From the NCBI RefSeq assembly GCF_023101765.2, contig NC_064239.1, forward strand, positions 8,687,315 to 8,751,314: 64,000 nt of DNA. Direction: 5' to 3'. The notes beneath the pieces are model-generated. The model was not told the origin of the DNA and ran no database searches. It worked only from the letters and a program-made list of their open reading frames with translations. Shown one piece after another: positions 1-13,300 of this stretch. Source of the DNA: Spodoptera frugiperda (taxonomy: Eukaryota; Arthropoda; Insecta; Lepidoptera; Noctuidae). Both the position numbers and the translations under genes were made by a program. Each line of letters begins with the position of its first letter. The first letter of the stretch is position 1.

Positions 1-250
1 TGTTCGCGTAGAATAATGACTTCCTACAGAAATTGGATTGGGAATTTGGATTTCCTTAGTATATGAGCTACCCGACTACCATAAAAGTCCCGTCGAAATC
101 GGTTCAGATGTTTCAGAGATTAGCCAAAACAAAAACACAAAAAATATTTAAAACAATATTTTGGTGTGTGTATAACCGAATATTGCAATGTTACTAACAG
201 ACACTCATAAGTGTAAATGTGAAAACGAACAGTGTTACAGTGTTTTTGTA
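1..250. repeat. Degenerate interspersed repeat (LINE-3'-end-like)
   Basis: The phrases 'aaaatcggttcaga' and 'tttcagagattagcc' followed by a run on 'ttactaacagacactc' recur in diverged form near 14,925-15,165 and 27,120-27,500. This is a dispersed, non-coding family. No reading frame is supported. The left boundary lies outside the window. Confidence 0.5.
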
Positions 251-625
251 CTTATTTTTAATACATTTATAGGGTACAAAAGTAAGTACTTTCTTTGTCC
301 TTTTTTACAGATTTGATTCGTCAATCGTTTGATAGGAACAGAAAGCAATCCGTTTGTTTTTTACATGGATCGAAACTGGATGCCGATCCAAATATGCACA
401 AAGGGTATTGAAAGGCATTTTTGTGTGAAATTCTTTGCACTCTATAAAACAAAAAAAAAAACGATCTTTTTCCAAAAAAAATAAATGGACAACGTTTTGA
501 TAGAATTATAAGAGTAAAAGGGCCTTATATCATCGATTCATGTTGAATCCGCGGAGACTTCAGTCCTTTTGACAAAAACCCAAATGCTTTAACTAATGCA
601 AAATAAGTTTGTTACACACCTTTTT

Positions 626-719
626 AAGGGGGGAAAATCATCCAGTGACTTTTCCTACCTTGGGCGAAGCGAGAGGGAGTGTCAGACTCTTACTGACTAA
701 AAACCACCCTGTTCCTAAG
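626..719 (-). repeat. R1-like LINE tail unit, antisense fragment
   Basis: On the minus strand this matches the terminal part of the R1-like LINE 3' end at 46,450-46,548: the 'gtggtttttagtcagtaaga' block, the C-rich 'cactccctctcgc' block and the 'gatgattttcccc' end. It is one of about ten tail copies in the window. The inner part of the unit is missing. Confidence 0.75.
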
Positions 720-1337
720 TAAATAAATCTTAGAGAAAACTTACTGTAACTATGATTATATTAAAATATCCACACATTCTATATCACTTGTCGTTACGTA
801 AAATATTAATCTTCAAGCTTTCAGACAAACATCGTTTCGTCCAAGGTCTTTTCTAGCAACGTACAAAATAGTTCAACGTCTCCAGATTGTCTAGTCACAA
901 GACTATCGAATTCTTATGTAAACACTAAAATATTAGCAGAAAATATCGAACAGTGATCTCACATGTGTACCTAAGGTTCATATTTCAATACATTCTTATG
1001 ATAGGTTTTTAAAGGCGTTTTTTCTAGTGTAGAATAAACAAAGAACATTTAGCACCTTTTTCTCTAATCGATAAATTTTCTTCACTCAATAACTGATACA
1101 AATTATTGCCTAATATTTTTGTTTACATTACATTAAAATTATAATATCCTGCTCTCTATGAAATACAGAGTAGCCGCAATATCAAACCAAGTATGAATAT
1201 AAACTTTCATAACGTAGAGAGAAGTTCAAAAATTCTCTATTCATGAATACTACCAGCTTCAGTGGCTGTCACGTTCAGAATTTGTTTTATTTTTTACCTA
1301 ACTACATTTAGGTCTAAATAAATAAAGTCGGTAGCGT

Positions 1338-1447
1338 AGTAGTTATTTGCGCGGGTCTCTCGCGTGCCTGCTTGCTGGTCATGTCACGTATACGAACATA
1401 AATTTTGTCAATCTCGCTGCACTGTATAACAACTTTTCAATTAAATT
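1338..1447 (-). pseudogene. Relic of a fatty acyl-CoA reductase exon 2
   Basis: Read on the minus strand, this stretch begins after a good acceptor (tttcag) and closely resembles exon 2 of the complete reductase at 14,542-14,658. The shared part includes the LIEKLLYS stretch, a match to DKIYV in a shifted frame, and the KQARERxAR stretch. About one base is missing in the codons for the Tyr-Ser-Cys-Ser segment, so the frame breaks and reaches a stop. Intron sequence just upstream (minus sense) also resembles the intron of the complete gene. I found no other reductase exon between 1 and 7,341. It is most simply a remnant of a duplicated neighbouring reductase gene, or a stray duplicated exon. 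Confidence 0.75.
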
Positions 1448-1799
1448 CTGAAACAATAAAATGTTGCCTCATGAATGCGCTGATGAATGGGACGCTATAA
1501 TGAATTCTAATAACTTATTTCCACGTTTTTGATAAGTTAATTTATTATTTTAACACAAAAGTTGTGGGTTTCTTTTCCTCATATTGTGACTTGCTTTTTT
1601 GTATTCGAAATTGATTTTGACGCTGCGTTTTTGGGTCTCCTGTAAAGTGTGTTAGCAACACATAGTGATTATGGAAAGCGCAGCGGTGGTATTATTTAAA
1701 CAGACCCAACATAGCCTATGCTACAAAATCCTAAAAATAAAAAACATGTGCACAAATCTATCACCACCAATTTATTATCTGTCCACATACATACATATC
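1448..1799. other. Intergenic, no feature recognised
   Basis: AT-rich sequence without a convincing reading frame. The short open frames here end within about 80 codons and have no recognisable motif. Confidence 0.5.
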
Positions 1800-2076
1800 G
1801 TCACGCCTTTAATCCCCGAAGGGGTAGGTGCTCAATATGGCATGTAATGCCACTGTGTACACCCACTTTTAACAATTTATGTTGTAAGTCCCATGTAATA
1901 GGTGGTGAGCCTATTGCAATATACCGGGCACATTTCCAGACTCCTTGCTACCACTGAGAAATTTTCGAAAAACCGAAAAAAGCCCAGTAATACTTCGCCC
2001 GACCCGGGAATCGAACCCGAGACCCCTTGCCCAGCAGTCGAACTTTCAACCACTCGGCCAACGAGGCAGTCTCTAT
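1800..2076 (-). repeat. tRNA-derived SINE (family G), antisense
   Basis: On the minus strand the element opens with a tRNA-like head at about 2076-1995. It contains an A-box TGGCCGAGTGG and a B-box GGTTCGATTCC, both matching the RNA polymerase III internal promoter consensus. The body continues to about 1800 and ends with 'ggggattaaaggcgtgacga'. A second copy, plus strand, lies at 56,800-57,010, and a body fragment at 3885-3970. The head is not a functional tRNA gene: it merges into the SINE body without a tRNA 3' end. Confidence 0.8.
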
Positions 2077-3194
2077 CTACCTATCCATATACCACGAATA
2101 ACCTTTACCAACCATTCATACAGCCTACATGTTTTCTTGACAATGCATAATCATGCGTCCCACTTGTCATGATCTCAGGACGCGACGCGAAGTAAAGCAA
2201 CAGAAGCACAAAGTCTGCAGACAGACACTTGATAGAAAAGTGTGTAGTTTCGCTTTGTTCCACGAACTAACTCCAGGCACAAAGTTGGCCCGCTCCAATG
2301 GTAATGTATATTTTTGTACTGGTACCCTTACGGTCTTTGTTTTGTTTTGTTTGTCTATTGATACTGTCTTTATGTGGATGGGTCATTTATTGCACATATT
2401 GTAACTGTAATATATTTATTATTCACCATAATATTACTATAACATACTTGTAACTAATAATATTATTTATTTCAAATAATAAACTACCCATCGACTTAGT
2501 AGCGAGCCTAGTATTGTTTGATGAAACTACCATGTAATATCTAATACCGTGGATTAATTCCATTTCCAAATGTTGCAACACTGTCTGAGTGGGGCATTCG
2601 AAAGGTTTTTTAATTTTGACAGCTAACACTTTTTGGAGAATGAGTTAATAGGTATAAGTTCTTCTGAGCATTTCATTATCTACTCAAATAAATAATGTAG
2701 TTTGTTCTCCAGCTAGGCTAGACTCTGATGTATTTTAATAAAAATGCATGACTGCAATTGGTTTCAATTTAAAATATCTCAACTTAAACTTATTAAACAT
2801 GAAACTTATGAAACTAGATCAGACTTATTATGAACCATAACTAGGAAGCTATTAAGTCTATTCTCTATAAACCATTTATAGTTTAACTACCGTAACTAAG
2901 ATATCTATAGCCTCTCCATCGTAATTTCTAGAATCGTTTATCTATTCTATAGCTACGTCTCGAACAATCAAATACCTTCCACTCCTCCCCACTCCTCAAT
3001 TTCATGGAAATATTGGATCCTTTCTAATAATAGAAGTAACAAGATCGTGTACGGGATTATTGTATCTTTGAAAGTATTAAAATTTTAATTGGATAAAAAT
3101 TTAACTTTTTTGATTTCGTTATCTTTGTTTAAAGACATCTAGTGCACTGGTCGAAGTATTATGCCTATCCGATGCATCATTTGTACTTTCAATT
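2077..3194. other. Intergenic, no feature recognised
   Basis: AT-rich spacer. Open frames here, for example 2423-2629 minus and 2153-2404 plus, are short, show no motif and have no splice context. Confidence 0.45.
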
Positions 3195-3425
3195 TTTTTG
3201 TGGTAACCCGGTAAACGAGCAGACGAGTCACCTGATGGTAAGCAATCGCCCGCCGCCTATCGACACCCGCAACACCAGAGCCCAAATTGCGTTGACGGCC
3301 TTTTGGGAGTTAGGATTATAAGGGTTATTGGGGAATTGGGCATTGGGAAGATTGAGAACACAACGCTAGCGGTGTTTTACATCGGTTTTCTGTAAGGCCG
3401 CGGTATCACTCCGGTCGAGCCTGTA
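3195..3425 (-). repeat. Interspersed repeat family B, antisense
   Basis: This is the reverse complement of the family seen in full at 23,080-23,371 and 26,383-26,675. Shared markers are the 'gcggtatcactccggtcgag' end and the 'cacctgatggtaagcaatcg' end. The family is non-coding. The superfamily is not resolved from this sequence. Confidence 0.75.
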
Positions 3426-3884
3426 TACATATAAGTTCATCTCATTATATAAGCCCTATTCTATAATTTAGCATGATTCAGCCATATGACACACCTTATC
3501 TACTAGTAAAATATTCTCTATCTACCCAACCATATCCTAGCAGTCATACATTTAACCCCAAGTACAATGAAGCTTCTTAAAATATATTAATATACAACAT
3601 TGGTCAGGTTTCTACTTCAACAAACAATATAACATACAGATAAAAGGTGAACTTTGATTTATGTTCGACAAACAGTATTTTGAGATAGGTGAGTGTATTT
3701 TTAGAAAATAAATCGGTCAGTTTCCATGAAAGAGGGAAATCCATTAGTTAATCTCTGGGGGGTGTGTAACGCAGGCTGAATGAACTATTCATTAAACTAA
3801 TGTATCGACGTTAAAAAAATAAAACGTACTATGATCGAATTTTCAATTACTTACAGCTTAGTTATACGTTGTATATAGGTATTA

Positions 3885-3970
3885 TGTGAAAGATTGGCAT
3901 TATGAACTTTATGTACACCTCTGCCTACCATTTCTGGATTAAATGGCGTGACGGTATGAAAAAAAAATGT
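3885..3970 (+). repeat. Fragment of SINE family G body
   Basis: The phrases 'tacacctctgcctacc' and 'ggcgtgacg' match the 3' body of the copy at 56,930-57,005. The tRNA-like head is missing. Confidence 0.5.
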
Positions 3971-4007
3971 TTAGTCGATTTGTTTTACCATCAACAGCCC
4001 AAAAGGA

Positions 4008-4125
4008 GCTGCGGACTACCTAGCGGATTTATCGCGGCTCCGGGTTGAAAAGTAGGAGTAGGAACGGGGTGGTTTTTAATTAGTAAGAGTCTGACACTCC
4101 CTCTCATTGGATAACTTCGCCCTAA
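4008..4125 (+). repeat. R1-like LINE tail unit
   Basis: Begins with 'gagctgcggactacctagcg', the same point as the tail copies at 29,580, 35,415 and 46,675. It runs through the 'ggtggtttttaatta' block to a scrambled end around 'attggataacttcgccct', with no poly(A) left. Old copy. Confidence 0.75.
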
Positions 4126-4744
4126 AAAATCCATAAACTACTATTGTCTCTATCAAAGGTCTGTGTGAAGTCCTTTAGTTGATTCTGGAAGTCTGACTGG
4201 AAGTCTCAGCAAGAATTCTGTTCTGTTTACGTGACGGCTTTCTGCTGATACTACTACCTGAACATCAATCTAACTATACCCCAATCTGACACTCAATCAG
4301 ACTAAACTTAGTGAAACTTAAAAGCTAATTTGACTGTCCATTCAATCCCTCCACTCTAAAGCACGTTTTGTCAATTATGTTAATAGGTACCTAATCCCAT
4401 TGTAATATCGGGCGAGCCTTTTGCCTAGCTAGCAATTGCCCGAAATCAGAAGCCTAATAATAGGTTGCCTTTCCTATCATTAGATTAGTATCATACATTT
4501 TATACGAATACGTTCTGTAAGTGTACGTTTTGGGAAGTAACATAAGATATACAAACGATAAAATCAGACGATTACATGGTTGAATCTAAGAATGGACGAT
4601 TGCCTATAGTAAAATATATTTAATCCAGTTTAGAAGCAATATGGATTCTTTCAAATATATTTGTGATACATAATAACTTATTTGGGATATCAGAATAAGT
4701 AACACCTAGATTATAATAGAAACTAAACTAAATGGCTACTGATT

Positions 4745-4895
4745 GCCGCGACACACGACCCGGCGAATGCTGCTCATGAATGCCTCTAGCATTGGTTGAA
4801 ACTAATCGAGTTCTTCGTCAAACAGTAACATAAGTAATACGATAACATAATAATTAATTTAGTATGTCTCACGAAAGTTACAATAAAAAAAAAAC
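4745..4895. repeat. Interspersed repeat family H
   Basis: The run 'gaaactaatcgag' through 'tatgtctcacgaaagtta' recurs at 21,610-21,725 and 39,650-39,790. It is non-coding, and its boundaries are approximate. Confidence 0.6.
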
Positions 4896-7341
4896 TAAAC
4901 TATTAAAACAACTACTGAAACATCAACCAGCAGCTAATTTTAATAAGCTAACCACCATTACATTAGATAAGATCGTCATCACGAATCTAATATCCACACA
5001 CAATAATGTTCGTCCCTAATAATATCGAAATTGCCAATTTGTGTAGATTATCTCATACAAAAAGCCAGCCATGCATGAAAGATCGTGATTTCAGTTCACC
5101 GCTTGACAGAACCCCTAATTACCATGGTACTTGACATGAGAGGTCAGTTGTATGAATGAATCGATCCATATTATTTAGCTAACCTCCTGCTGGATTCTAA
5201 AGGCTGGCAAAAGGATAAACGATTACAATATTGGCCCTTTAGCTGGCTTTAGTTATAATATGGTTCTTTGCGCAAGAAACGTGAAGTTTTTGTATTGTTG
5301 TTTATTTAATTTTGTTAATTAGTTAATTCATATTATGTACGCATTTTATTGTGGGCAATGCATTTAAATAATCATCAGTGCAATAGTTTACGAAGCACAA
5401 TTCAAACGCATCGTCAACCGTGTTAACCTGTTTGTCTTTCGTAAAAATGGGAATTTAATTACATGCAATAAACATCTCTATAGTACCCTATTACATGGAG
5501 AAAATAATAAGATTATTCGACTTACCAGCTACCCATGGACATTGTCAGTTAAAACTTTAAAAACCCTCCTCATACTTTTACAAATACAAGTTCATATGAA
5601 TTATGAGAATTTACGACCATGCATGTTGGATTGTAGATGCATAATATGAATTCAAAGACCCATATATGACTAAACTGTATATGCTCACAAACCTCAATAC
5701 TACAAATACGAGAACTGCATGGTAACGAGATAGGGGCATGTCAAATAGAACGTTAAAGTAAGATGAACGTGGTCCCAATATAAACGTTGTAGAAAATTCT
5801 GACAACCCTAGTAGTTCTCTAGAATCATCGATAGGATTATGGAATTTGACAACCAATGGTGGAACGCAGCTTAGGACGTAGTAGACGACATTTGGTTGTC
5901 ACTGAATTCTTAAAATTTTTGATAGAAAATTCTCTTGTCTTTTTCTCAGTACGTGTTCACTGTACAAAGTCACACAACCTACGAGTTCTCGATCAGATTT
6001 ATTAATGAATACTTCTTATTCACGTATCATTATTAAAATTATTGAAGCTAAGTGAGACTGTTTGATAATTTAAGACTTTCAACATTATGACTGCCAACAA
6101 AAATCTGTCAAAGGCAAATCCTACGCTGACGTCGGTCACTTTTGCCCCCCCCCCCCCATGGCGTTTAATGTGTTAAAGATATTCTGTATTTAATTTTATT
6201 GCTCAAAGAACTAGATCTAAACTCAATTAACAACTGACATCTTTACCACACAAAATTAATAATACAGGATGTTATCATTTCACTCACAACCATAACATAG
6301 ACGTACCTACTAGATAGACTCACATAAAACTGTCATCCCATCAGACAATAGAACTCATGGCACAAACTACCCTCCAGTTGGTACTAAACCTTCATTTATT
6401 TTAACTGTGTTACCTGCATGAGTGAGATAGTGCGTATAATCCTATGATTTAGTGAGCATTGCGCTTCGTTAGTTGGCAAGCCGAGATCAATATAAACGCG
6501 AGTTTTGTGACATCCTGTGGTTTCGCTTGCCTTTTTTTAAAGCGGGGCTTATGTTTATTGAATTGGAGTGGTGGAATTGAAGATTTCGCTGCGGATTTTT
6601 AAGCAGCGGTTTGTAGCGATGGAAGCTGTATGCCTTGGATTTTATAACGTTCATATTTTGATTACACTTCAGTGGGTGTTACGTTTGAGGATATTTTTAG
6701 CTGATGCTTTCTTCAGTCAAATATAGAATTTGAAGTGAAGATTACATTGTGTAACACCTTCGCTGTTTGGGTTTCTTTAACACTGATTTAATTGTATTCA
6801 AATATAAATTAAAATAAATAATTTAAAACTCAAAGATGAACACACACTTTTTATTACATATCCTTTATGTTTATATACAAATACAATTTATAGTGTAATC
6901 ATTTTATATTCGAATATAAAAAATACGAACAATCTAAGTACATGATATTTTTACTTACCTACTTAAAACTCTAGTGGGGTACAATAAATTATTCACTAAT
7001 AAAACATGAGAAGTAAAAATAACGCCTTACTACATAGATCTATTACTTTAAAACATCAATACTTTAATAGATAAAAACTATGACAAAAATATATAAAAAA
7101 TAAGCTTACTCGCGTATCATTTCGATGAGATTACTCGATTGGTTTCAAGCTAAGCTGGGGGCCATAAGCATAAGCATCGAGCATGTGACAAATGACGCAG
7201 TGAGCAATGCGCAGCTATATTATAAAAAAAGTTCTGTCAAATAACCTCGTCTAAAAGTTATGTGAGTAAACCAAGTAACCTAATTAGTAAAACATGCCTC
7301 AAATTAGTTACAATATAATAAACAAATTAATACCTTTTATC
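4896..7341. other. Intergenic, downstream of the reductase gene
   Basis: No supported gene. A run of 13 C residues lies at 6145-6157. An open frame at 5611-5856 (minus, 81 codons) is hydrophobic but has no motif or splice context. On the minus strand, AATAAA-type signals for the reductase would read as 'tttatt' here; one candidate is near 6849, about 490 bases past the stop. I cannot tell which is used. Confidence 0.4.
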
Positions 7342-10300
7342 TTATTTTTCAGATTTCAATAAATATTTTCGGGCCCCTAAAATATAATCTTCGATGCACG
7401 TCTCCCAATTAATAGTTTTCACGTCGAAATTAAATATTTCTTTGTCCACCGGTGACATTGTTTTTAAGAGATCTCTTATATTGTCGTCAGAAAACTTCCA
7501 TTCGTTTAATAAGAAGAATTTAACAGCATCTACCACTTTCTTTAGTCTTCTTTGTAGTTTTATTTGTCTGTGAAAGAAAAGTAGTTATATAATATGTATT
7601 AGTATAAGGGTGTTTTTCTACCAGAGATGTGATATGTATAGACAAATGTTGTAGCTAAACTAATTTGTTACAACATATATGTAATTTGCAAACGCTATCG
7701 CAGATCTATGTACAAGTACTTTTATGGTTATTTTACACTTACCTATTTAGTACTTATTACGAATACACGCATAAATTACGTATTTAATAACCATTTAAAG
7801 GTTGTTTAGAAACAATTTGGACTTTCACTAACACCAAACAAAATATGAGAAAAGTAATTTAGAAAAACATAGTAACAAATATTATTTTAAGAGAAAAGGT
7901 TCACTTACGTAGCTTTCCTTCCAGTTAATATACACCATAAATCAATCAGGTATGCCGGTACAATTTGTAGAAGAAACGTTATTAAAGTGTATAGGAACAC
8001 GCTCGGTGTGAACATGAGAAAGGGCCAAGGCAACTCATCTGAAAACAAGGAGTTATTTTATTTGTTTTGTCTTCTTATAGTAGCAATAACTAATTTCATA
8101 CATAGCCATTATATTATTAATTTTACTGACTAAGTACCTTGTTGGTTGGCAATGGCCAGAAGCACGGCAACAGATTTTCTCTAATTGGTTATACTATTGG
8201 GCTTCTATTACATGGTACAATTAAATCGTGTTTCACTATCCCATCTATTAATACTTTGACTGATCCGGGAATTTCACCCAAATACTTTCCTCAAATAACA
8301 ACAAATCAAATAAAAATAGGACTAGAACGTTGACCACGACCTAACCTAATGGTAAGCGATGATGCCGCCTATGACGGAGTACGCGTGCATATAAGCGACC
8401 TATTAACTTGGACTTTGAAGACAACCTTCAACACAGATTCTGGCAAAGCATTCCACTCTTCAGCGGTTCGCACAAGGAAGCTTGAAGATAAGCGCTTCGT
8501 GCGAATGGGTACTGACGCAGATCAAACAAGAGTCTGTCTGGCTATTGTATAAGGTTAATAAGACTTAAATTCAACTTACTTAAAGAATACTTAAGAGCCA
8601 CTTTCCTACTAATAGTAGTTGCTTCATCACAAGTGATAGGATTCGAGGTTCCAGTACAGCAGTTGTATACTTTAATTTCTTTTGACCTGAAAATAAAATT
8701 TCTCTTTTATTTATTTCTCAAACTAATATAAAACCCCTTAGTTTGTTAACAGTGAACCTATTCACCTAGATTTTTTAAAAATTCATCAGGGATTTTTCAG
8801 GGAAAAATTGATTAGTATGAGGAGGGCTGTTCTCTCTTCTCATTTCAAGCTTTTTTCTTGGAAACTCTTATAGACCGAAACTAATAATAGACTAGGCTAA
8901 TTCGCTCGTTATATAATATTATCATCATCAGCCTGTTCTCGTCCACTGTTAGACATAGGTCTCTCCAATAGCACGCCACTGAACCACAGTATAATTGCAA
9001 GTGATGAGGCGAAGTTTGTTAGGTATGTAAAAATTATAAATTAACATTTCACCTTACTTAGTATTGTGAAGCTAAATAATAAATAAACAAACAAATAAAT
9101 ACTGGTAAGCCCTTAAAACTCTACTCCTACAATGACCAATATTTGTATCAGTTCTCGGATTACTAAATAAAAAATGTCATAAAAGATAAATACTATAAAC
9201 TTACTTCTGACATTCAGTAGCAGCAACAACAATGAGATTTGTAACGATATCGACAGGTACTAAATCTGTGACATTGCTTCCTCTGCCCAGTACGACTCTT
9301 AAGATACCAGCTGGCATACCAACGAATAGTCCAGTAGAACCGTTCCACGTGTCTATCCAGCCAGGACAAGGTTCTTTAATGGAAGACATTACTGAAAATA
9401 AAAATAATTTTTTTATTAAGTACTTTTTTTATATTAGATATGTCGACGTTTGACTGCTATCTTGCCTGGTGATGATACAGCCTACGATGGAGCACGTCTG
9501 CCTATAAGTAACCTATTCACTCGGGCCTTGAAGACACCCAGGTATAAGTATATAAGTCTATAAATATTGCAAGGTTTTCTTTAAATAATAGCATTAATTA
9601 CGTAAATGGTGTTGTTGATTTTGAGATTTAAGTCTAATCCGTAGCTGAACAAAACTTAAACAGTTTTGTTATTGTATTAAATTAATTATATTAGTAAAAA
9701 GAAAACCATGGCCAATACAAACTACCTAACTAGTGCATAAATATCCTGTCGAACGCTTACACCTACTTAAATGTACCTTAACTTTATTTATAACTCGGAA
9801 CCTAATATGTCATTCAGTTTAAAACTATGTAGTCTCAGTATTACAAAATTGTTGGCTATTCAACAAACTTTCATAACAAATATGGCAACTAAACCAGTGC
9901 TCCAAAACACCTGAGCTCGTCTGTATGAACTACACGTGCGCTCTGCATACCTTTACCAGAATCTATTTAAATCTATCTAATACTAGCTACTTCCGCGCGG
10001 TTTCACCCGCTCTGCTTGGCTGCTATTGGTCATAGCGTGATGTTTTATAACCTATAGCCTTTCTCGATACATGCACTATTCAACACAACAAGAATTACTC
10101 AAATCGGACCAGTAGTTGCGGAGATTAGCGCGTTCAAACAAATAAACAAACTCTTCGGTTTTATAATATTAGTATAGATTCTAAGAACTTATCCAAAGTA
10201 TTCTTTAGTAATAATATGATGATATTGTTAAACAGATGCTGTTTTACTCTCAAAATTATAACAAGTTTGTGAGAAAATTGTAATCTTCACCTATAGACGG

Positions 10301-13300
10301 TCTGATAATGGCAGTCGGCAAGTCTTCACACTGCTTCATAACTTGTTGTTCGGCAAAAGCTTTTGAGAAAGTATACGTATTAGGCTTCTTTCCTGGAATT
10401 AATTTTGTTTATAAGATTTTCATTGAGTACGTACTTATTAGTACTTGTCTATAGTGGTATAAGGCTGTCTGTCTACAGGAGCGGGGCGGAGAAACGGAGA
10501 AATATTACTATACAAAAATTACTTATTGTTATAAAATTTCCGCTTCTCTTGAGTGAACAGATTATGTATATTCCTATTGGTTTTGTTTCTCCGTTCCGCT
10601 AGCTCGCTCCGCTCTTGTAGACAGGTAGCCTAAAGAGGTAGATATAGCAACTGATTTACTTAAGAGACCAAATGCCTGACAAACAGTAGAAGAAATTATG
10701 AAATACTGAATTCACATTAACGGGAATGTTACTAGTAATTGTACATTTTGTTCTTGTATATAATCGCCTTGATTATACCGCAATTAAAAATAAAAAACAT
10801 TAAGAAGTATTGTTAAATATTATAGCTGTGTATATCAATCCAACAAATGCTTTCTGTCAAGAATGGTATACTATTCCAAGTAGAAATTCAGTTGAAGTTC
10901 CAATTAAAAATTCCAGGTAACTTACCCATAAATGCACTAACAATCACATCGTCATGTGAGTACGTATCGGCAACATGTCTCGCTTCTTCTAAATTAATTG
11001 GCATTGGATACACCATTTCGTTTATTTCCTTTCGATCTGAGTTCGTGAATGCTGTCGAAACGTGAACAAAGGCCTGTGGAATAAAATGGACATGCAGAGA
11101 CAGACAGCAAATTCGTACTAAGGGCATAACTCTTTACCCAACCTACCCTAGTATGAGTTTGCTATACGTTGAACGAAAACCAAACGAGAACGCGTTGAAT
11201 GAATGAACCAATTAGAGTGCTCGTACGCGCAAGTTCGAAAACTATCGAAAAAATATTCGTATCGAATGACAGTATTTTCTATGATATTTGAACAGCGCCC
11301 CTATCGTGTGTAAAGGGAACTAAATGGCTTTGACAACAGTCGTATAGGTAGTAATCGTATCGTATTGCTATAGAAGCTTAGAACATTTTGACACAAATTG
11401 GATGCACGAACGATCTTTTGATGTACGTCAAGGTGAGTTTCGAAGGCTGGCTATAGAAAACAATCGAAACATTTTTCACTTGAATATGACAGTGAGAATC
11501 GTTAGGAACATTTTAAAAATAAGTTTTAGACACAATTAAAAAATAAAAATAACTTAGTTATTGAAAGCCTTAGAAGAATATTTAAGTTGGTTACGAAAGT
11601 ATGCGTCATTTATTGCGTTTCATATCCATCCATCAGTTTAAGCAGTAAGATCCTTTTGAATGCCAACACAACCCACACCCCTTATTCCTCATGAGAAGCT
11701 TTTGTTTAGCAATGGAGGGCTTATGAATGATGATGAGCGCTCTAACGTGCTTACTACCACACTCAGAGACATTTAATGATTACGTACCTAAACTATTCCT
11801 TATAACAATTTTGTTCAGAAAACAATCGCTAAGGTAACCATTAAAAGACTCAGAGTACGACGGTTAGATTTAAGACATCACTAGGTACAGGTTAAAAAAC
11901 TCAAGCTTCGTGCGAACCGTATGGATCAGCCATAGGTTGACCAAATGTCATGTAAAATACTGATATCCCAGCTATAGCTGAAAAGAAGAAAAATATGTAC
12001 AATTTTACCTGTAACTTCTTCATCCGACGACACAATTCAATGACATTTTCCGTCCCATTTACATTGATTCTCATTGCATCTTTCAATGGTAATTTGAAAG
12101 CAACTGTTGCTGCCAAATGGAATACAACTGACACCTACAAACAATTGCAAAATAGATTCAAGTAGACTTAAATAGATCTGCATCACAGCTGATGTTCAGG
12201 CTGATTTTTCAACGTTAAATAACTTGGTATAATTATATATATTTGAATAATGTATAATATAAAAATGAATCGTTAAATGTGTTACTAATCGCAAATCTCC
12301 AGATTTCGCTACTTTTTTTAGTTTATTATAGTTAGAAAGATCTTTAAAACGAAACTAAGTTCGGTACATTAGACTAAAATAATCTAAAATTTTTGAAAAT
12401 TCTCTTACACAAGATTTCTGACGAAGACAATCTTATTTTACAAATAAAAAATATATTTTTATTGAAAAATCAGCCTATTGTGATGTTACTCTAACATTAT
12501 TTCGCTATTAACAAAAAATCAACCCAATCAAATTAAAATTATTATGTTGTTTTTCTGAATTCAAAAAGTTTAATAATAACCTGATAAATTCAACGAAAAT
12601 CATCAACTAATTTAAATTACATTTGTACGTAATTTAAAATACAATTTATGCGGTTACACAGTCTGGTAACCAGAATATTTATAATATAATAATAAACATA
12701 TATTTATACAATATTATATAAGTTTATAATTTTGGTTAAATATGTAAATGAAATATATTTACATAATAAAAAAAATCCTTCTTTAAACTAATACAAATAA
12801 AGCATTATGCAGAAGGTATTAAACAAAACACCTATTCATAACATATTTTTACTATTTTATACCATATTCAATTTTGCATGAATTTCATCTTATATCTATT
12901 GAAGGTTACATTACCATCAATTGTGTCTAAACCTGTCCTAAGCATTAATGTATATATTCAGGCAATATCTATGCAAAATAATATAATACGCAACTATTTT
13001 GCATTAAGACCAACATTATTATGACATTAAATATGACACATACATTTGCAAATAGTGATGTAAATAAGGCTTTTACACTTAAAATATTTATTTTTAGAAG
13101 CTTTTTTATCTTTAACATGCAATATGTAAAGATATACATTTACTTTTATAAATATATAAAGAAGAACCCTAAAGATATATTTTTACTGCTAAAGAAGATA
13201 TCTTCAATCGATTGACCAGAAAGTTTTATATACACGTTTAGTTTTCATGACCATAAATGCTGTTCAATTTAAATAATCTGAAAGCTTGTCGTATTTTTAT

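Noticed and set aside
1995..2076. A tRNA gene on the minus strand
   Set aside because: The boxes fit, but the sequence runs into a SINE body with other copies in the window, and the acceptor stem does not close.
5611..5856. A small membrane protein on the minus strand
   Set aside because: Hydrophobic but without family motif, repeat of the pattern elsewhere, or splice sites. AT-rich DNA gives such frames by chance.
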